A DNA stretch of 64,000 nt from assembly GCA_017480425.1 (NCBI GenBank), contig JAFVAR010000023.1:1-64000 (forward strand), written 5' to 3'. Every line of letters begins with the position of its first letter. Positions within the stretch are counted from its first letter, which is position 1. Under the pieces are notes generated by a model. The model was given only the letters and a program-made list of their open reading frames with translations, was not told where the DNA came from and made no database searches. The DNA is from a bacterium (GTDB lineage: Bacteria > Cyanobacteriota > Vampirovibrionia > Gastranaerophilales > Gastranaerophilaceae). The translations under genes and the position numbers were made by a program. Shown in pieces: positions 1-8,408 of the stretch.

Positions 1-342
1 ATAAAGCTTATTTTTTGAATAACCCGGAATCATTGAAACAGGAAGCGGCAATTTTGTCTTTTCACTTGAAAACACGATACTTCCTTCACCACAACTTGCA
101 AATACATCAGTATAATAGTCAATGTATGCCAGATTTGAATCGGTCGGAGGGTTCTCCTCAAATAAGCTCGTATTAAAATATTTTTCTGCACGCTTTAGTT
201 CACTTACCGTAACTTCGCTTTCATTCTTTATTCTGTTACTCACTGTTTGGCGGGTTATGCCTAAGCATTCAGCCAGCATTGACTGATTTACCGTACTGCC
301 TAATCTGTTTGTAATAATTGATATTAATTCATCCAGTTTCAT
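1..342 (-). CDS. CI/LexA-like phage-type repressor, truncated by window edge
   Basis: The reading frame starts at the ATG ending at 342 and stays open through base 1, giving the first 114 residues. Residues about 15-40 form a helix-turn-helix of the XRE/Cro-CI kind (QSMLAECLGITRQTVSNRIK). A linker follows, then the start of an S24-peptidase-like region with Cys84-Gly85 in the context ASCGEG. That is the position where LexA/UmuD/CI-type proteins carry an Ala-Gly or Cys-Gly self-cleavage site. The Ser/Lys catalytic dyad would lie outside the window, so autocleavage is inferred. No Shine-Dalgarno precedes the ATG, while a TATAAT lies just upstream, so the message may be nearly leaderless. It faces two small accessory genes across an operator-like palindrome, suggesting it represses them. 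Confidence 0.75.
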   Translation of the reverse strand, partial: MKLDELISIITNRLGSTVNQSMLAECLGITRQTVSNRIKNESEVTVSELKRAEKYFNTSLFEENPPTDSNLAYIDYYTDVFASCGEGSIVFSSEKTKLPLPVSMIPGYSKNKLY

Positions 343-381
343 AGTTATTATATAATTATTTTCCAATCCGAAAAATATTAC

Positions 382-412
382 TTGACATTTGTATCATATC
401 GTCTTACGATAC
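382..412 (+). promoter_or_regulatory. Promoter with embedded operator-like palindrome
   Basis: TTGACA at 382-387 and TACGAT at 405-410 are separated by 17 bp and point at the genes starting at 511 and 728. An inverted repeat, GTATC (391-395) with GATAC (408-412), lies between the hexamers and overlaps the -10. A repressor bound there would block RNA polymerase. A smaller palindrome, ATATC-T-GATAT, lies at 431-441. The divergent repressor gene makes this a likely CI-type operator; the regulatory role is inferred. Confidence 0.6.
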
Positions 413-510
413 TAACATAAGTGTAAGTTTATATCTGATATTTAATCACATATTTTCTTACTTGTCAAATTTAATTATCACAATAATTATGGGAAGAGGT
501 ACGAGCATTT

Positions 511-735
511 ATGAATTACAGATATGGTGTATCATGCAGTGAAACATTAACCCGAATTTGGACGCCTTCTGCCATTGATTGCTATGAAATCGGATGCAGA
601 TGTTCGGTTTGTAATTTAAATAAAATTTATTTTAGAAACAATCCGTTCAAGTGCAAAATGAAAGAGACTGTAATTGAACTTGTCAGAAAGTACGGAATTC
701 CCAATATTGGAAAATATGGGAGGGTTCATGAGTAA
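511..735 (+). CDS. Small cysteine-rich protein of a mobile element
   Basis: A 74-residue protein with five cysteines in the C-terminal two thirds, arranged as C-x4-GC-x-C-x2-C (CYEIGCRCSVC) and then a later CKMK. This looks like a small metal-binding knuckle, and the tail (ELVRKYGIPNIGKYGR) is predicted helical. I recognise the general pattern from small accessory proteins of gut bacteria but know no function. A GAGG-type ribosome site lies about 11 bases before the ATG. The stop overlaps the start of the next gene (728), so the two are probably translationally coupled. Expression likely depends on the promoter at 382-410. Confidence 0.6.
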   Translation: MNYRYGVSCSETLTRIWTPSAIDCYEIGCRCSVCNLNKIYFRNNPFKCKMKETVIELVRKYGIPNIGKYGRVHE

Positions 736-1012
736 ATATATAAGTGTGAAAAATGGTAAAAGAGGCGGCAGACCAAAATCAGACAAAAATGCAAAAATCG
801 AACTTCCGGAATTTGATTTAATTGTTTTGACTCCGGCGCAGTACGGAACACTTTTGGAAAAATACGGTTATACAATTATTTATAAAGCATTAAGCATCCT
901 TGAGAATTGGCTTAAAACAAGTCCTAAGGCTGAAAAATACAGAGGCAAAAACAATTATGCACATTTTCGCTCTGACGGCTGGGTGCTTAATTCTGCAAAA
1001 CTGTCCGAGTGA
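728..1012 (+). CDS. Small protein resembling the C-terminal part of phage/ICE replication proteins
   Basis: I start this at the ATG at 728, preceded by GGGAGG, rather than at an upstream in-frame ATG at 674; this gives 94 residues. After a basic, Gly-rich N-terminus (NGKRGGRPKSDK), the rest matches the pattern L-T-x2-QY-x2-LLEKYG, A-L-x2-LENWL, Y-x9-W. That pattern is often seen at the end of phage and conjugative-element replisome organiser proteins. Here it stands alone, without a winged-helix domain. The start overlaps the stop of the upstream Cys-rich gene. The gene ends 2 bp from the convergent ychF stop with no terminator visible between, so this may be the edge of an inserted element. 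Confidence 0.55.
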   Translation: MSKYISVKNGKRGGRPKSDKNAKIELPEFDLIVLTPAQYGTLLEKYGYTIIYKALSILENWLKTSPKAEKYRGKNNYAHFRSDGWVLNSAKLSE

Positions 1013-1014
1013 TT

Positions 1015-2112
1015 TTATACTGCAAATCTAAAGTGTACGATATCACCATCTTGCACTATGTAGTCTTTTCCTTCAAGACGGGTAACACCTTTATCTTTAC
1101 ATGCCGCATATGAGCCATTTTCAACAAAATCTTTATAACTTGTGACTTCCGCTCTTATAAAGCCTTTTTCAAAATCAGTATGAATTACACCTGCTGCTTG
1201 CGGAGCTTTTGTACCGTTAGCACATGTCCAAGCACGAGTTTCTTTTTCACCGGCTGTTATAAACGTTATAAGATTTAAAAGTTCATATACAGATTTTATC
1301 ATTTTATCAATACCGCTATCTGTAATTCCAAGTTCAGCTAAATATTCTTTTGCGCCGTCTTCACCCAATTCAACAAGCTCTTCTTCTATTCTTGCACAAA
1401 TTATAACCGTTTGTGCTCCTTGTTTTTTTGCATATTCTTCAACTCGCTTAGTATAATCATTCCCATCTTTCAAATCAAATTCGGAAACATTTGCACAATA
1501 TATTACAGGCTTAACAGACATAAGATTCAACGGTTTGATTACCTCTATCTCATCATCATTGAAATCATCTTTTAAATTAATAAAATGTCCTTCTTGTAAA
1601 AGTTCATTCAATTTTGCAAGAGCATTGTTTTCAAGAACAGCTTCTTTATCACCGCCTTTTGCCTGTTTTGAAATTCTTGCAAGACGTCTTTCTATAGAAG
1701 CAATGTCCGCAAGAGCAAGCTCGGTGTTTATAGTTTCTATATCAGAAATCGGGTCCACTTTACCTGATACGTGAATTGTATTTTCATCATCAAAACACCT
1801 GACTACCTGAATTATTGCATCAACTTCTCTTATATTATGCAAAAATTGGTTACCAAGTCCCTCTCCTTGACTTGCTCCCTTTACAAGCCCTGCAATATCA
1901 ACAAATTCTATAACAGTCGGGATTATCTCTTTTGATTTACACAAACCCGCCAGAATCTTTAACCTTTCATCAGGAACAGTAACAACCCCTACGTTCGGTT
2001 CTATTGTACAAAACGGATAATTTGCACTTTGCGCATTTTTTGTAGCTGTAAGTGCATTAAATAAAGTTGATTTTCCTACATTCGGAAGTCCTACAATTCC
2101 GGCTCTAAGCAT
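1015..2112 (-). CDS. ychF: Ribosome-binding ATPase YchF (Obg family)
   Basis: A 365-residue YchF/OLA1-type P-loop protein, matching the usual length of about 363. The P-loop GLPNVGKST is at residues 8-16, the G3-like motif DIAGL near 72, and the family's NxxE specificity motif (NVSE) replaces NKxD, which in this family favours ATP over GTP. The C-terminal 85 residues form the TGS domain, ending in DGDIVHFRFAV. Known members bind ribosomes and respond to oxidative stress. It is transcribed alone towards the accessory genes on its left; its start is at the ATG ending at 2112. Confidence 0.95.
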   Translation of the reverse strand: MLRAGIVGLPNVGKSTLFNALTATKNAQSANYPFCTIEPNVGVVTVPDERLKILAGLCKSKEIIPTVIEFVDIAGLVKGASQGEGLGNQFLHNIREVDAIIQVVRCFDDENTIHVSGKVDPISDIETINTELALADIASIERRLARISKQAKGGDKEAVLENNALAKLNELLQEGHFINLKDDFNDDEIEVIKPLNLMSVKPVIYCANVSEFDLKDGNDYTKRVEEYAKKQGAQTVIICARIEEELVELGEDGAKEYLAELGITDSGIDKMIKSVYELLNLITFITAGEKETRAWTCANGTKAPQAAGVIHTDFEKGFIRAEVTSYKDFVENGSYAACKDKGVTRLEGKDYIVQDGDIVHFRFAV

Positions 2113-2266
2113 ATATAAATCCTTTCAAAATACTGTCTCTTGATTTCGATTATAACATGGAAATAAATATATTGATTTTAAGTCTTTAACATTTTATAAT
2201 TCTCATATCACAAGTCAGGAGAGAGCAAGTCGGGATAAATAGCCTGATTAATATAAGGAGTTTTTC

Positions 2267-3727
2267 ATGAAAATATTATTTGCCGCCTCGGAAGTTGCCC
2301 CGTTTTCAAAAGCAGGAGGGCTGTCAGATGTTGTGGGCAGCCTGCCTAAGTGGTTAGAAAAAGATGCCGAAATTGCAATATTTACCCCTTTGCATGGTTC
2401 AATAGATTATAACAAATGGGGACTAAAAGAACTAGAAAATTCTGACATGTGGATTAGTTTTTCATCCCAACCGCAAAAATTCAAACTCCATATGACAAAA
2501 CTACCCGGAACTAATATAAATGTATTTTTTGTTCAAAATGACTGGTATTTTTCTTGTTTTCAGGAAGTTTACCCAAGATGGCTAGACCCGAGATACGAGC
2601 ACGAAAGATATGTCGCATTTTCCCTAGCGACATTAGAATATGCAAAACAGTTAAATTTCAGAGCAAATATTATTCACTCAAATGACTGGCATACTGCGAT
2701 GATTCCTTTGTATATCAAGGCAAACTACAAGTATGATGAATTTTGGTCCGGAGTAAATAACGGAGCAGGCGTTAAAAATGTGTTTGAAATCCATAATCTT
2801 GCATACCAAGGAGTTTGGTTCGAGGATATATTGGATTTTGCCAACATGAGAAAAGATATTGTATACAATGAATGGGGCTGCGAACACTACGGACGAGTGA
2901 ACTGGATGAAGGGTGCAATTAATTATTCCGACAAAATAGTTACAGTTTCACCAAATTATGCAAAAGAAATCCTTACCGGTGAATATGGAGAAGGGATGGA
3001 TTATACGCTTAGAGGACACACTGACAAATTAGTCGGAATTGTTAACGGAATAGATTATGAAACATTTAACCCGAAAACAGATAAAACCATTATAAAGAAT
3101 TATGACTCATCTTCACTTAAGAACAAAGAGGAATGCAAAAAGAAAATATTGGAATATTTCGGACTTGAATACAAAAAAGACAGACCTTTAATTGCACTAA
3201 TTTCAAGACTTGTTGAACAAAAAGGATTAGACTTAATAAGACAAGTGGAAAATGATTTAAAGAATATTGAAGCTGATTTTATATTCTTAGGCTCCGGAGA
3301 CAAGTCATACGAAAATTTATTTATATGGCTTTCAAACAATACACCTAATATCAGAACTTATGTAGGATATAAAGGAGAACTTGCTAATCAGATTTATGCA
3401 GGCAGTGATTTCTTTTTGATGCCTTCTAAGTTTGAACCTTGCGGATTATCACAACTTATTGCAATGAGATATGGTTCACTTCCTATCGTAAGAGCAACAG
3501 GCGGACTTGAAGATACAGTTACCGGATATCCTCTAAATGACTCAAACGGATTCAAGTTTTGGGGATATGACGGATATGCAATGAAAGATGCAATAAGCTG
3601 TGCAATAAATATCTATAAAGACAAATATACATTTTATGCAATGAGAAATTCCGCAATGAAAGCTGATTTCAGCTGGAAACAGAGCGCAGAAAAATATCTT
3701 GCAATGTACAAAGAACTTGTCCGATAA
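2267..3727 (+). CDS. glgA: Glycogen synthase (ADP-glucose type, GT5)
   Basis: 486 residues, normal for bacterial GlgA. The N-terminus MKILFAASEVAPFSKAGGL carries the KxGGL substrate-binding loop, and the C-terminal half carries FEPCGLSQL and the TGGLEDTV loop of the GT-B fold. It should extend alpha-1,4-glucan from ADP-glucose in the cytoplasm. A strong AAGGAG site precedes the ATG. The GH57 branching-type enzyme at 54858 and the GH13 enzyme at 17784 probably act on the same polymer. No glgC or glgP is in the window. The short intergenic region 2113-2266 holds only the leader. Confidence 0.96.
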   Translation: MKILFAASEVAPFSKAGGLSDVVGSLPKWLEKDAEIAIFTPLHGSIDYNKWGLKELENSDMWISFSSQPQKFKLHMTKLPGTNINVFFVQNDWYFSCFQEVYPRWLDPRYEHERYVAFSLATLEYAKQLNFRANIIHSNDWHTAMIPLYIKANYKYDEFWSGVNNGAGVKNVFEIHNLAYQGVWFEDILDFANMRKDIVYNEWGCEHYGRVNWMKGAINYSDKIVTVSPNYAKEILTGEYGEGMDYTLRGHTDKLVGIVNGIDYETFNPKTDKTIIKNYDSSSLKNKEECKKKILEYFGLEYKKDRPLIALISRLVEQKGLDLIRQVENDLKNIEADFIFLGSGDKSYENLFIWLSNNTPNIRTYVGYKGELANQIYAGSDFFLMPSKFEPCGLSQLIAMRYGSLPIVRATGGLEDTVTGYPLNDSNGFKFWGYDGYAMKDAISCAINIYKDKYTFYAMRNSAMKADFSWKQSAEKYLAMYKELVR

Positions 3728-3784
3728 GTAAACTTTTGTAACATAATTTCTTGAATTAAAGGCATATTTACAGTATTTTAAAGT

Positions 3785-3890
3785 TAAAACTTTTCCCTCT
3801 CCGGAAAGCGGAAGCGGAAGGCGGGGAGGGCAGATTTTCAAACAGAAAGCATAAGCTCGATGTTTAGAAATTCGGATTGGGTATAACAGT
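3785..3890. repeat. Palindromic intergenic element, degenerate
   Basis: Between glgA and yidC, TCCCTCTCC (about 3792-3800) can pair with GGGGAGGG, and ATTTTCAAACA with TGTTTAGAAAT further on, giving two stacked hairpins. The right arm ends in TTTAGAAATTCGG, a word also found in the palindrome at 39150-39238 before secY, in the same relative place. The two look like diverged copies of one interspersed element. It has no T-run, so it is not a standard terminator. No gene is seen in 3728-3912. Confidence 0.45.
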
Positions 3891-3912
3891 AAAAAATTAG
3901 GGAAGAGAAAAC

Positions 3913-4998
3913 ATGGATTTTACAACATTGACCATAGATGTATTAAAGGCATTGTCTATTGTAGGCGGCTACGGTATTGGAATTATATTACTAACAATCA
4001 TTGTCAGAGCAGCAATGTGGCCATTGGGAGTCTCTCAACAACGTTCAATGAGAACAATGCAGCTTTTGCAGCCACGTATGAAAGCTATACAGGAACGTTA
4101 CAAAAGCAACCCTCAGGTTATGCAGCAAAAAATGATGGAATTCTACAAAGAACACAAGTTTAATCCAATGGCAGGATGCTTCCCGCTTCTGATTCAGATG
4201 CCGATTTTTATATTATTATATTCAACATTGATGAGTCCGCAATTTATTCAAATGGCAGGAGATTCTCAATTTTTATTTATAAAAAGATTAGACGCTACAA
4301 TGAAAACTTCTGCAGGAATTTCAAACGACGGAACTTTTGGAGTTTCAAAATATGACTCTTTTATGACAGGAAAGACAGCAAAAGTTTATCTAAAAGGAAT
4401 TGATGAACCGCTGGAAAATGTAAAAATTGAAAGACCGAATAAAGCAGTAGAAGTACAAGGGCAATTGATGCCGGGAGAACCGATTGATTTTAAAGTAAGC
4501 TTAGATAGCTTAAATTTAAAATTCAGCCAGCTCGACCAAATTGAAAAAGCTGAAATTTCAATTACTGACATAAACACAAAGGAAGTTGAAAATATGACTT
4601 TTGACCGTAAAGATGGTTTACTTGTAAGTACAATTCCGTCAAAAGAAGTCAAAGTTTCATTCCACTGGGATGTTTTTGCATTGCTTATCTTGTTTATGGT
4701 AACAATGGTTCTTTCTCAAAAAGCAATGATGGCAATGAACAAAAATGCAAACCAAGACCCTGCACAGGCAGCTATGCAAAAGTCTATGAATACTTTTATG
4801 CCGCTTATGCTAGGATTTACTTTCTTCATTATTCCGATTCCGGCAGGCGTTTTGTTATATTTGGTTTCAAGTAACGTATTCCAAGTCATTCAAACCATAA
4901 TTATAAACAAGCAGCTTGAAGCAGAAGATGCAGCTAATGAAAACAAAGTAAGTGATGCAGATGTTGCAAACGCAAAACAAATAAGCGAAAAAGAATAG
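3913..4998 (+). CDS. yidC: Membrane protein insertase YidC/Oxa1 family
   Basis: 361 residues. The core fold is clear: the first segment (about 10-37) ends in the conserved TIIVRAAMWPL with the groove arginine, followed by a charged cytoplasmic hairpin (LLQPRMKAIQERYKSN) and a second segment CFPLLIQMPIFILLYSTL. The last segments lie at about 250-340 (FALLILFMV, TFFIIPIPAGVLLYLVSS). There is no E. coli-like N-terminal periplasmic domain. Instead about 130 soluble residues (118-248) are inserted between core segments 2 and 3, predicted outside the cytoplasm. It inserts membrane proteins alone or with SecYEG. The next gene, queA, starts 11 bases after the stop. Confidence 0.93.
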   Translation: MDFTTLTIDVLKALSIVGGYGIGIILLTIIVRAAMWPLGVSQQRSMRTMQLLQPRMKAIQERYKSNPQVMQQKMMEFYKEHKFNPMAGCFPLLIQMPIFILLYSTLMSPQFIQMAGDSQFLFIKRLDATMKTSAGISNDGTFGVSKYDSFMTGKTAKVYLKGIDEPLENVKIERPNKAVEVQGQLMPGEPIDFKVSLDSLNLKFSQLDQIEKAEISITDINTKEVENMTFDRKDGLLVSTIPSKEVKVSFHWDVFALLILFMVTMVLSQKAMMAMNKNANQDPAQAAMQKSMNTFMPLMLGFTFFIIPIPAGVLLYLVSSNVFQVIQTIIINKQLEAEDAANENKVSDADVANAKQISEKE

Positions 4999-5008
4999 GC
5001 CTAAATTA

Positions 5009-6052
5009 ATGCTTTTATCAGAATTTGATTATACACTGCCGGAAGAATTAATAGCACAAACTCCTGCTGATAAGCGAGAGAATTCTCGTATGATGCATTT
5101 AGATGTAAATAATAAGCTAATTGAACATAAGCATTTTTATGACATTGTTGATTTGCTGGATGATAATCATATTCTGATTTTGAATAATACAAAAGTAATC
5201 CCTGCTCGTTTATATGGACATAAAGACACCGGTGCCAGAATAGAAGTTTTTTTATTAAAAGAACACGAGAATAAAGAGTGGGAAGTTTTAATCAAACCCT
5301 CCAAACGAGTTAAAGAAGGCACTGTTGTAAAAATAGCGAATGAGCTTTCTGTTGAAGTTATTCAACCGCTCCCTGACGACGGAAAATGGCTCGTCAAAAT
5401 GATCTACAAAGGCAATATTCTTGATATTCTGCATAGAGTAGGAAATATCCCTCTTCCGCCATATATAGAACGCAAAATGACAAGCGACGAACTTAAGAAT
5501 CTTGATTTTGAACGATATCAAACGGTTTATGCACGTGAAGAAGGTTCTGTTGCTGCTCCTACTGCGGGACTGCATTTTACACAAGAAATTTTGAAAAAAC
5601 TATCCGATAAAGGTGTTGATATCGGATATGTTACTTTAAATGTCGGCATCGGGACATTCCGTCCTGTAAAGTGCGAAAATATTCTTGACCATAAAATGGA
5701 TTCCGAAACATTTGAGATTCCTCAAGAAACTGCAGATTTAATAAATAAGGCAAAAGCACAAGGTAAGAAAGTTGTTGCAGTCGGAACAACCACTGTAAGA
5801 ACTTTAGAAACGGCTTTTCAACAATTCGGAGAAATAAAAGCTTGTAAATCTGCTTCCGAACTTTTCATTTACCCACCATATGAGTTCAAAGTTATTGATA
5901 AACTCATAACAAATTTTCACCTCCCAAAATCAACACTTTTGATGTTAGTTAGTGCCCTAGCAGGAAAAGATTTTATATTTAAAGCTTATGGAGAAGCCAT
6001 AAAAAACAAATACCGTTTCTATAGCTACGGCGATTGTATGTTTATTGATTAG
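5009..6052 (+). CDS. queA: S-adenosylmethionine:tRNA ribosyltransferase-isomerase
   Basis: 347 residues, full length for QueA. Family motifs include LNNTKVIPARL near residue 55, the VAAPTAGLHFT block near 180, and VGTTTVRTLE and NFHLPKSTLLMLVSALAG near the C-terminus. It transfers the ribosyl part of SAM to 7-aminomethyl-7-deazaguanine in tRNA, making epoxyqueuosine. The next enzyme, QueH, is encoded at 41201. It follows yidC closely and may be cotranscribed with it. No strong ribosome site is seen. Confidence 0.97.
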   Translation: MLLSEFDYTLPEELIAQTPADKRENSRMMHLDVNNKLIEHKHFYDIVDLLDDNHILILNNTKVIPARLYGHKDTGARIEVFLLKEHENKEWEVLIKPSKRVKEGTVVKIANELSVEVIQPLPDDGKWLVKMIYKGNILDILHRVGNIPLPPYIERKMTSDELKNLDFERYQTVYAREEGSVAAPTAGLHFTQEILKKLSDKGVDIGYVTLNVGIGTFRPVKCENILDHKMDSETFEIPQETADLINKAKAQGKKVVAVGTTTVRTLETAFQQFGEIKACKSASELFIYPPYEFKVIDKLITNFHLPKSTLLMLVSALAGKDFIFKAYGEAIKNKYRFYSYGDCMFID

Positions 6053-6109
6053 GGGTAAATATAAAATTACTCAACTTATAAAATTTTTAAAAATTTATAT
6101 TCCGTTTTC

Positions 6110-6125
6110 TTGTTTTATAAAACAA
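6110..6125. repeat. Perfect 16-bp palindrome upstream of serS
   Basis: TTGTTTTATAAAACAA is fully self-complementary, and its left half recurs at about 6158 (TTGTTTTATAA), next to a TATAAT-like box before serS. It could be a dimeric regulator site, but AT-rich palindromes arise easily and no regulator is suggested. The 6053-6189 gap holds no gene. Confidence 0.3.
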
Positions 6126-6189
6126 TATAAGTGATAAAAACAACCTGTACTATTTTTTTGTTTTATAATATTTATAGTGAGGTATAAAT

Positions 6190-7452
6190 ATGTTAGACAT
6201 TAAATTAATAAGAGAGAATCCTGAAAAGATTAACGAACTCTTAAAGAGAAGAAATCCTGAATTATCAATAGATAAGATTTTAGAGATAGATGCCGAGAGA
6301 AGAAAAATTCAAACTCAAGCCGATGAGCTTCGTGCAAAACGTAAGAATGAATCACAAAAAATCGGCATGATGAAAAAGAACGGTGAAAACACTGATGCAC
6401 TTCAAGAAGAAATCAGAGCATTAGGTGACGAAGTTAAGGAATTGGAAGAAAAACAAATAGAGCTTGATAATGCCCAAAGAGATTTGCTTCTCCATACTCC
6501 GAACATTCCTGATGAGACTACTCCTATCGGACAATCAGAAGATGATAACCCGACAATTAAAACTTGGGGAGAACCAACAAAGTTCGATTTTGAGCCAAAA
6601 GCTCACTGGGACTTATGTGAAGAAAAGAATATTGTTGACTTTGAACGTGGTGTTAAGCTTTCTCAATCAAGATTCACACTATACAGAGGTAAAGGTGCTC
6701 GTTTAGAAAGAGCTATTATTCAATTTTTCTTAGATTTGCATACAGAAAAACACGGTTATGAAGAAATTTTACCTCCGTTCATGGCAAATGCTGCAACTAT
6801 GACAGGAACAGGACAACTGCCTAAATTTGCGGAAGACATGTATAAATGCGTTGATGAAGATTTATATTTAATTCCAACGGCAGAAGTACCGGTTACAAAT
6901 ATATACTCCGGCGAAATATTGAGCGAAGAAGATTTACCAAAATATATGACTGCATATACTCCATGTTTCCGCCGCGAAGCAGGTTCAGCCGGGAAAGATA
7001 CAAGAGGCTTAATTCGGGTTCACCAATTCAATAAAGTTGAGATGGTTAAATTAACTACTCCTGAATCAAGTAAAGACGAACACGAAAAACTTACTCAAAA
7101 TGCTGAAAAATGTTTGGAACTTCTCGGACTTCCATACAGAAGGGTTGCACTTTGCACTGCTGATATAGGTTTTAGCGCTAACAAGTGTTACGATTTAGAA
7201 GTTTGGCTACCTTCATATAATACTTATAAAGAAATTTCAAGTTGTTCAAATTTTGGTGACTATCAGGCACGTAGAGCAAATATACGTTACAGAGATAAAG
7301 AAGGCAAACTCAGATTTGTTCACACATTAAACGGTTCAGGTCTGGCAGTCGGAAGAACGTTTGCTGCAATTGTTGAAAACTTCCAGCAAGAAGACGGAAC
7401 AATAATAATACCTGAAGTTTTAAGAAAATACACAGGATTTGACAAAATATAG
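6190..7452 (+). CDS. serS: Serine--tRNA ligase
   Basis: 420 residues, typical of bacterial SerRS. The first 100 residues form the tRNA-binding coiled coil. The class II core carries [10 protein letters not shown], motif 2 [16 protein letters not shown] and motif 3 [17 protein letters not shown]. It charges tRNA-Ser in the cytoplasm. A GAGG ribosome site sits before the ATG. A strong hairpin terminator follows the stop directly and is shared with the convergent Nudix gene. Confidence 0.97.
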   Translation: MLDIKLIRENPEKINELLKRRNPELSIDKILEIDAERRKIQTQADELRAKRKNESQKIGMMKKNGENTDALQEEIRALGDEVKELEEKQIELDNAQRDLLLHTPNIPDETTPIGQSEDDNPTIKTWGEPTKFDFEPKAHWDLCEEKNIVDFERGVKLSQSRFTLYRGKGARLERAIIQFFLDLHTEKHGYEEILPPFMANAATMTGTGQLPKFAEDMYKCVDEDLYLIPTAEVPVTNIYSGEILSEEDLPKYMTAYTPCFRREAGSAGKDTRGLIRVHQFNKVEMVKLTTPESSKDEHEKLTQNAEKCLELLGLPYRRVALCTADIGFSANKCYDLEVWLPSYNTYKEISSCSNFGDYQARRANIRYRDKEGKLRFVHTLNGSGLAVGRTFAAIVENFQQEDGTIIIPEVLRKYTGFDKI

Positions 7453-7453
7453 C

Positions 7454-7486
7454 AAAAAAAAAGACATCAAACGATGTCTTTTTTTT
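7454..7486. terminator. Bidirectional terminator, serS / Nudix gene
   Basis: GACATC (7463-7468) and GATGTC (7473-7478) form a stem with an AAAC loop, flanked by an A-run on the left and a T-run on the right. It can stop transcription from both sides. Confidence 0.9.
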
Positions 7487-7507
7487 GAACAATTAAAATA
7501 TAACCAA

Positions 7508-8281
7508 TTAAATTTTTGTACGCTTTAATAACAAAGATATAGCGGATAATGTTTGACCACTCGGGATTTTGCCAAATTCGCTTATGCTTTTGAACCATTT
7601 CATAATATGTTTAAGCGGTACAAAATGCCAACCTCTCGTTACACCTCCGTCTGTAACAGCTTTTTGTGAAGGCTTAATAGAATCAATAATTGCTTTAAAA
7701 AAGAACGTAGATTCATCTGTTAAACCCGGAGAAGTCATTATCGGAGTTATTGATTTCTTTCCGTCAAGCATAACAATGGGTGATAAGCTTTCTACTTTTT
7801 TAGCCGTCAATCCGGTTTCTTCCGAAAGTTCTCTTACCGCACTGCTTAATGCACTTTCGGATTTAAAAGCTTCTTCATCACCAATAATACCTGCAGGAAA
7901 CGCCAGTACTCTTGCTTCTTGTCCACGTCTTGCTATATCTATGGGACGAGCTTCTTCCTGAATTATTAACCATCTTCTTCCCCCTTTATCCGTGTATATT
8001 GGGGTAATCATAGTGACATTCTTTGATGCTTCAACTGAGCCTCTGCTTGCCATCGTATACTTAACTTCATTGCCCTCGCTATCAGTTGCAGACATACCAT
8101 ACCTTCTTATAAATTTATCAAAATCTGATTTACCATCTACTTTCCAAGCAGGTACTGGTGCAGCATCCGATTTTATAAACAAGCTTCCGTTGGTTCCTCT
8201 TTCTATTGGGGCATTTTGTCCGTATGCTTGTCTTAATGTATATTCCATCCGTCTCTGTGCAATTCTGTCAATAATATTCAT
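7508..8281 (-). CDS. Nudix hydrolase family protein
   Basis: 257 residues. A Nudix box sits near the middle: the segment ESALSSAVRELSEETGL has the E-x7-RE-x2-EE-x-G core. The glycine that opens the box lies two residues further upstream than in the strict consensus. The N-terminal 85 residues and C-terminal 60 are extra to a minimal Nudix domain. Family members cleave nucleoside-diphosphate-X compounds such as ADP-ribose or dinucleotides; the substrate cannot be told here. It is a single gene convergent with serS. A GGAGT ribosome site precedes the ATG at 8281. Confidence 0.85.
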   Translation of the reverse strand: MNIIDRIAQRRMEYTLRQAYGQNAPIERGTNGSLFIKSDAAPVPAWKVDGKSDFDKFIRRYGMSATDSEGNEVKYTMASRGSVEASKNVTMITPIYTDKGGRRWLIIQEEARPIDIARRGQEARVLAFPAGIIGDEEAFKSESALSSAVRELSEETGLTAKKVESLSPIVMLDGKKSITPIMTSPGLTDESTFFFKAIIDSIKPSQKAVTDGGVTRGWHFVPLKHIMKWFKSISEFGKIPSGQTLSAISLLLKRTKI

Positions 8282-8408
8282 TCTAACTCCTTTAATTATG
8301 TATTAATTTGATGAAAAATCGTAAAATTTTTTTTTGCTACTCCAATAAATATAAATATTTTATTTTTTGAAAAAATTAATGTATAATTTCTATATAAAGG
8401 GGGTGCTT

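Noticed and set aside
3542-3841. 99-codon frame on the minus strand at the glgA 3' end
   Set aside because: Antisense to conserved glgA coding sequence and to a palindromic element; product is Cys/Phe-rich as expected of a shadow frame.
6053-6189. T-box or other riboswitch before serS
   Set aside because: The leader is only 137 bp, lacks a T-box consensus and has no terminator hairpin; only an AT-rich palindrome is present.
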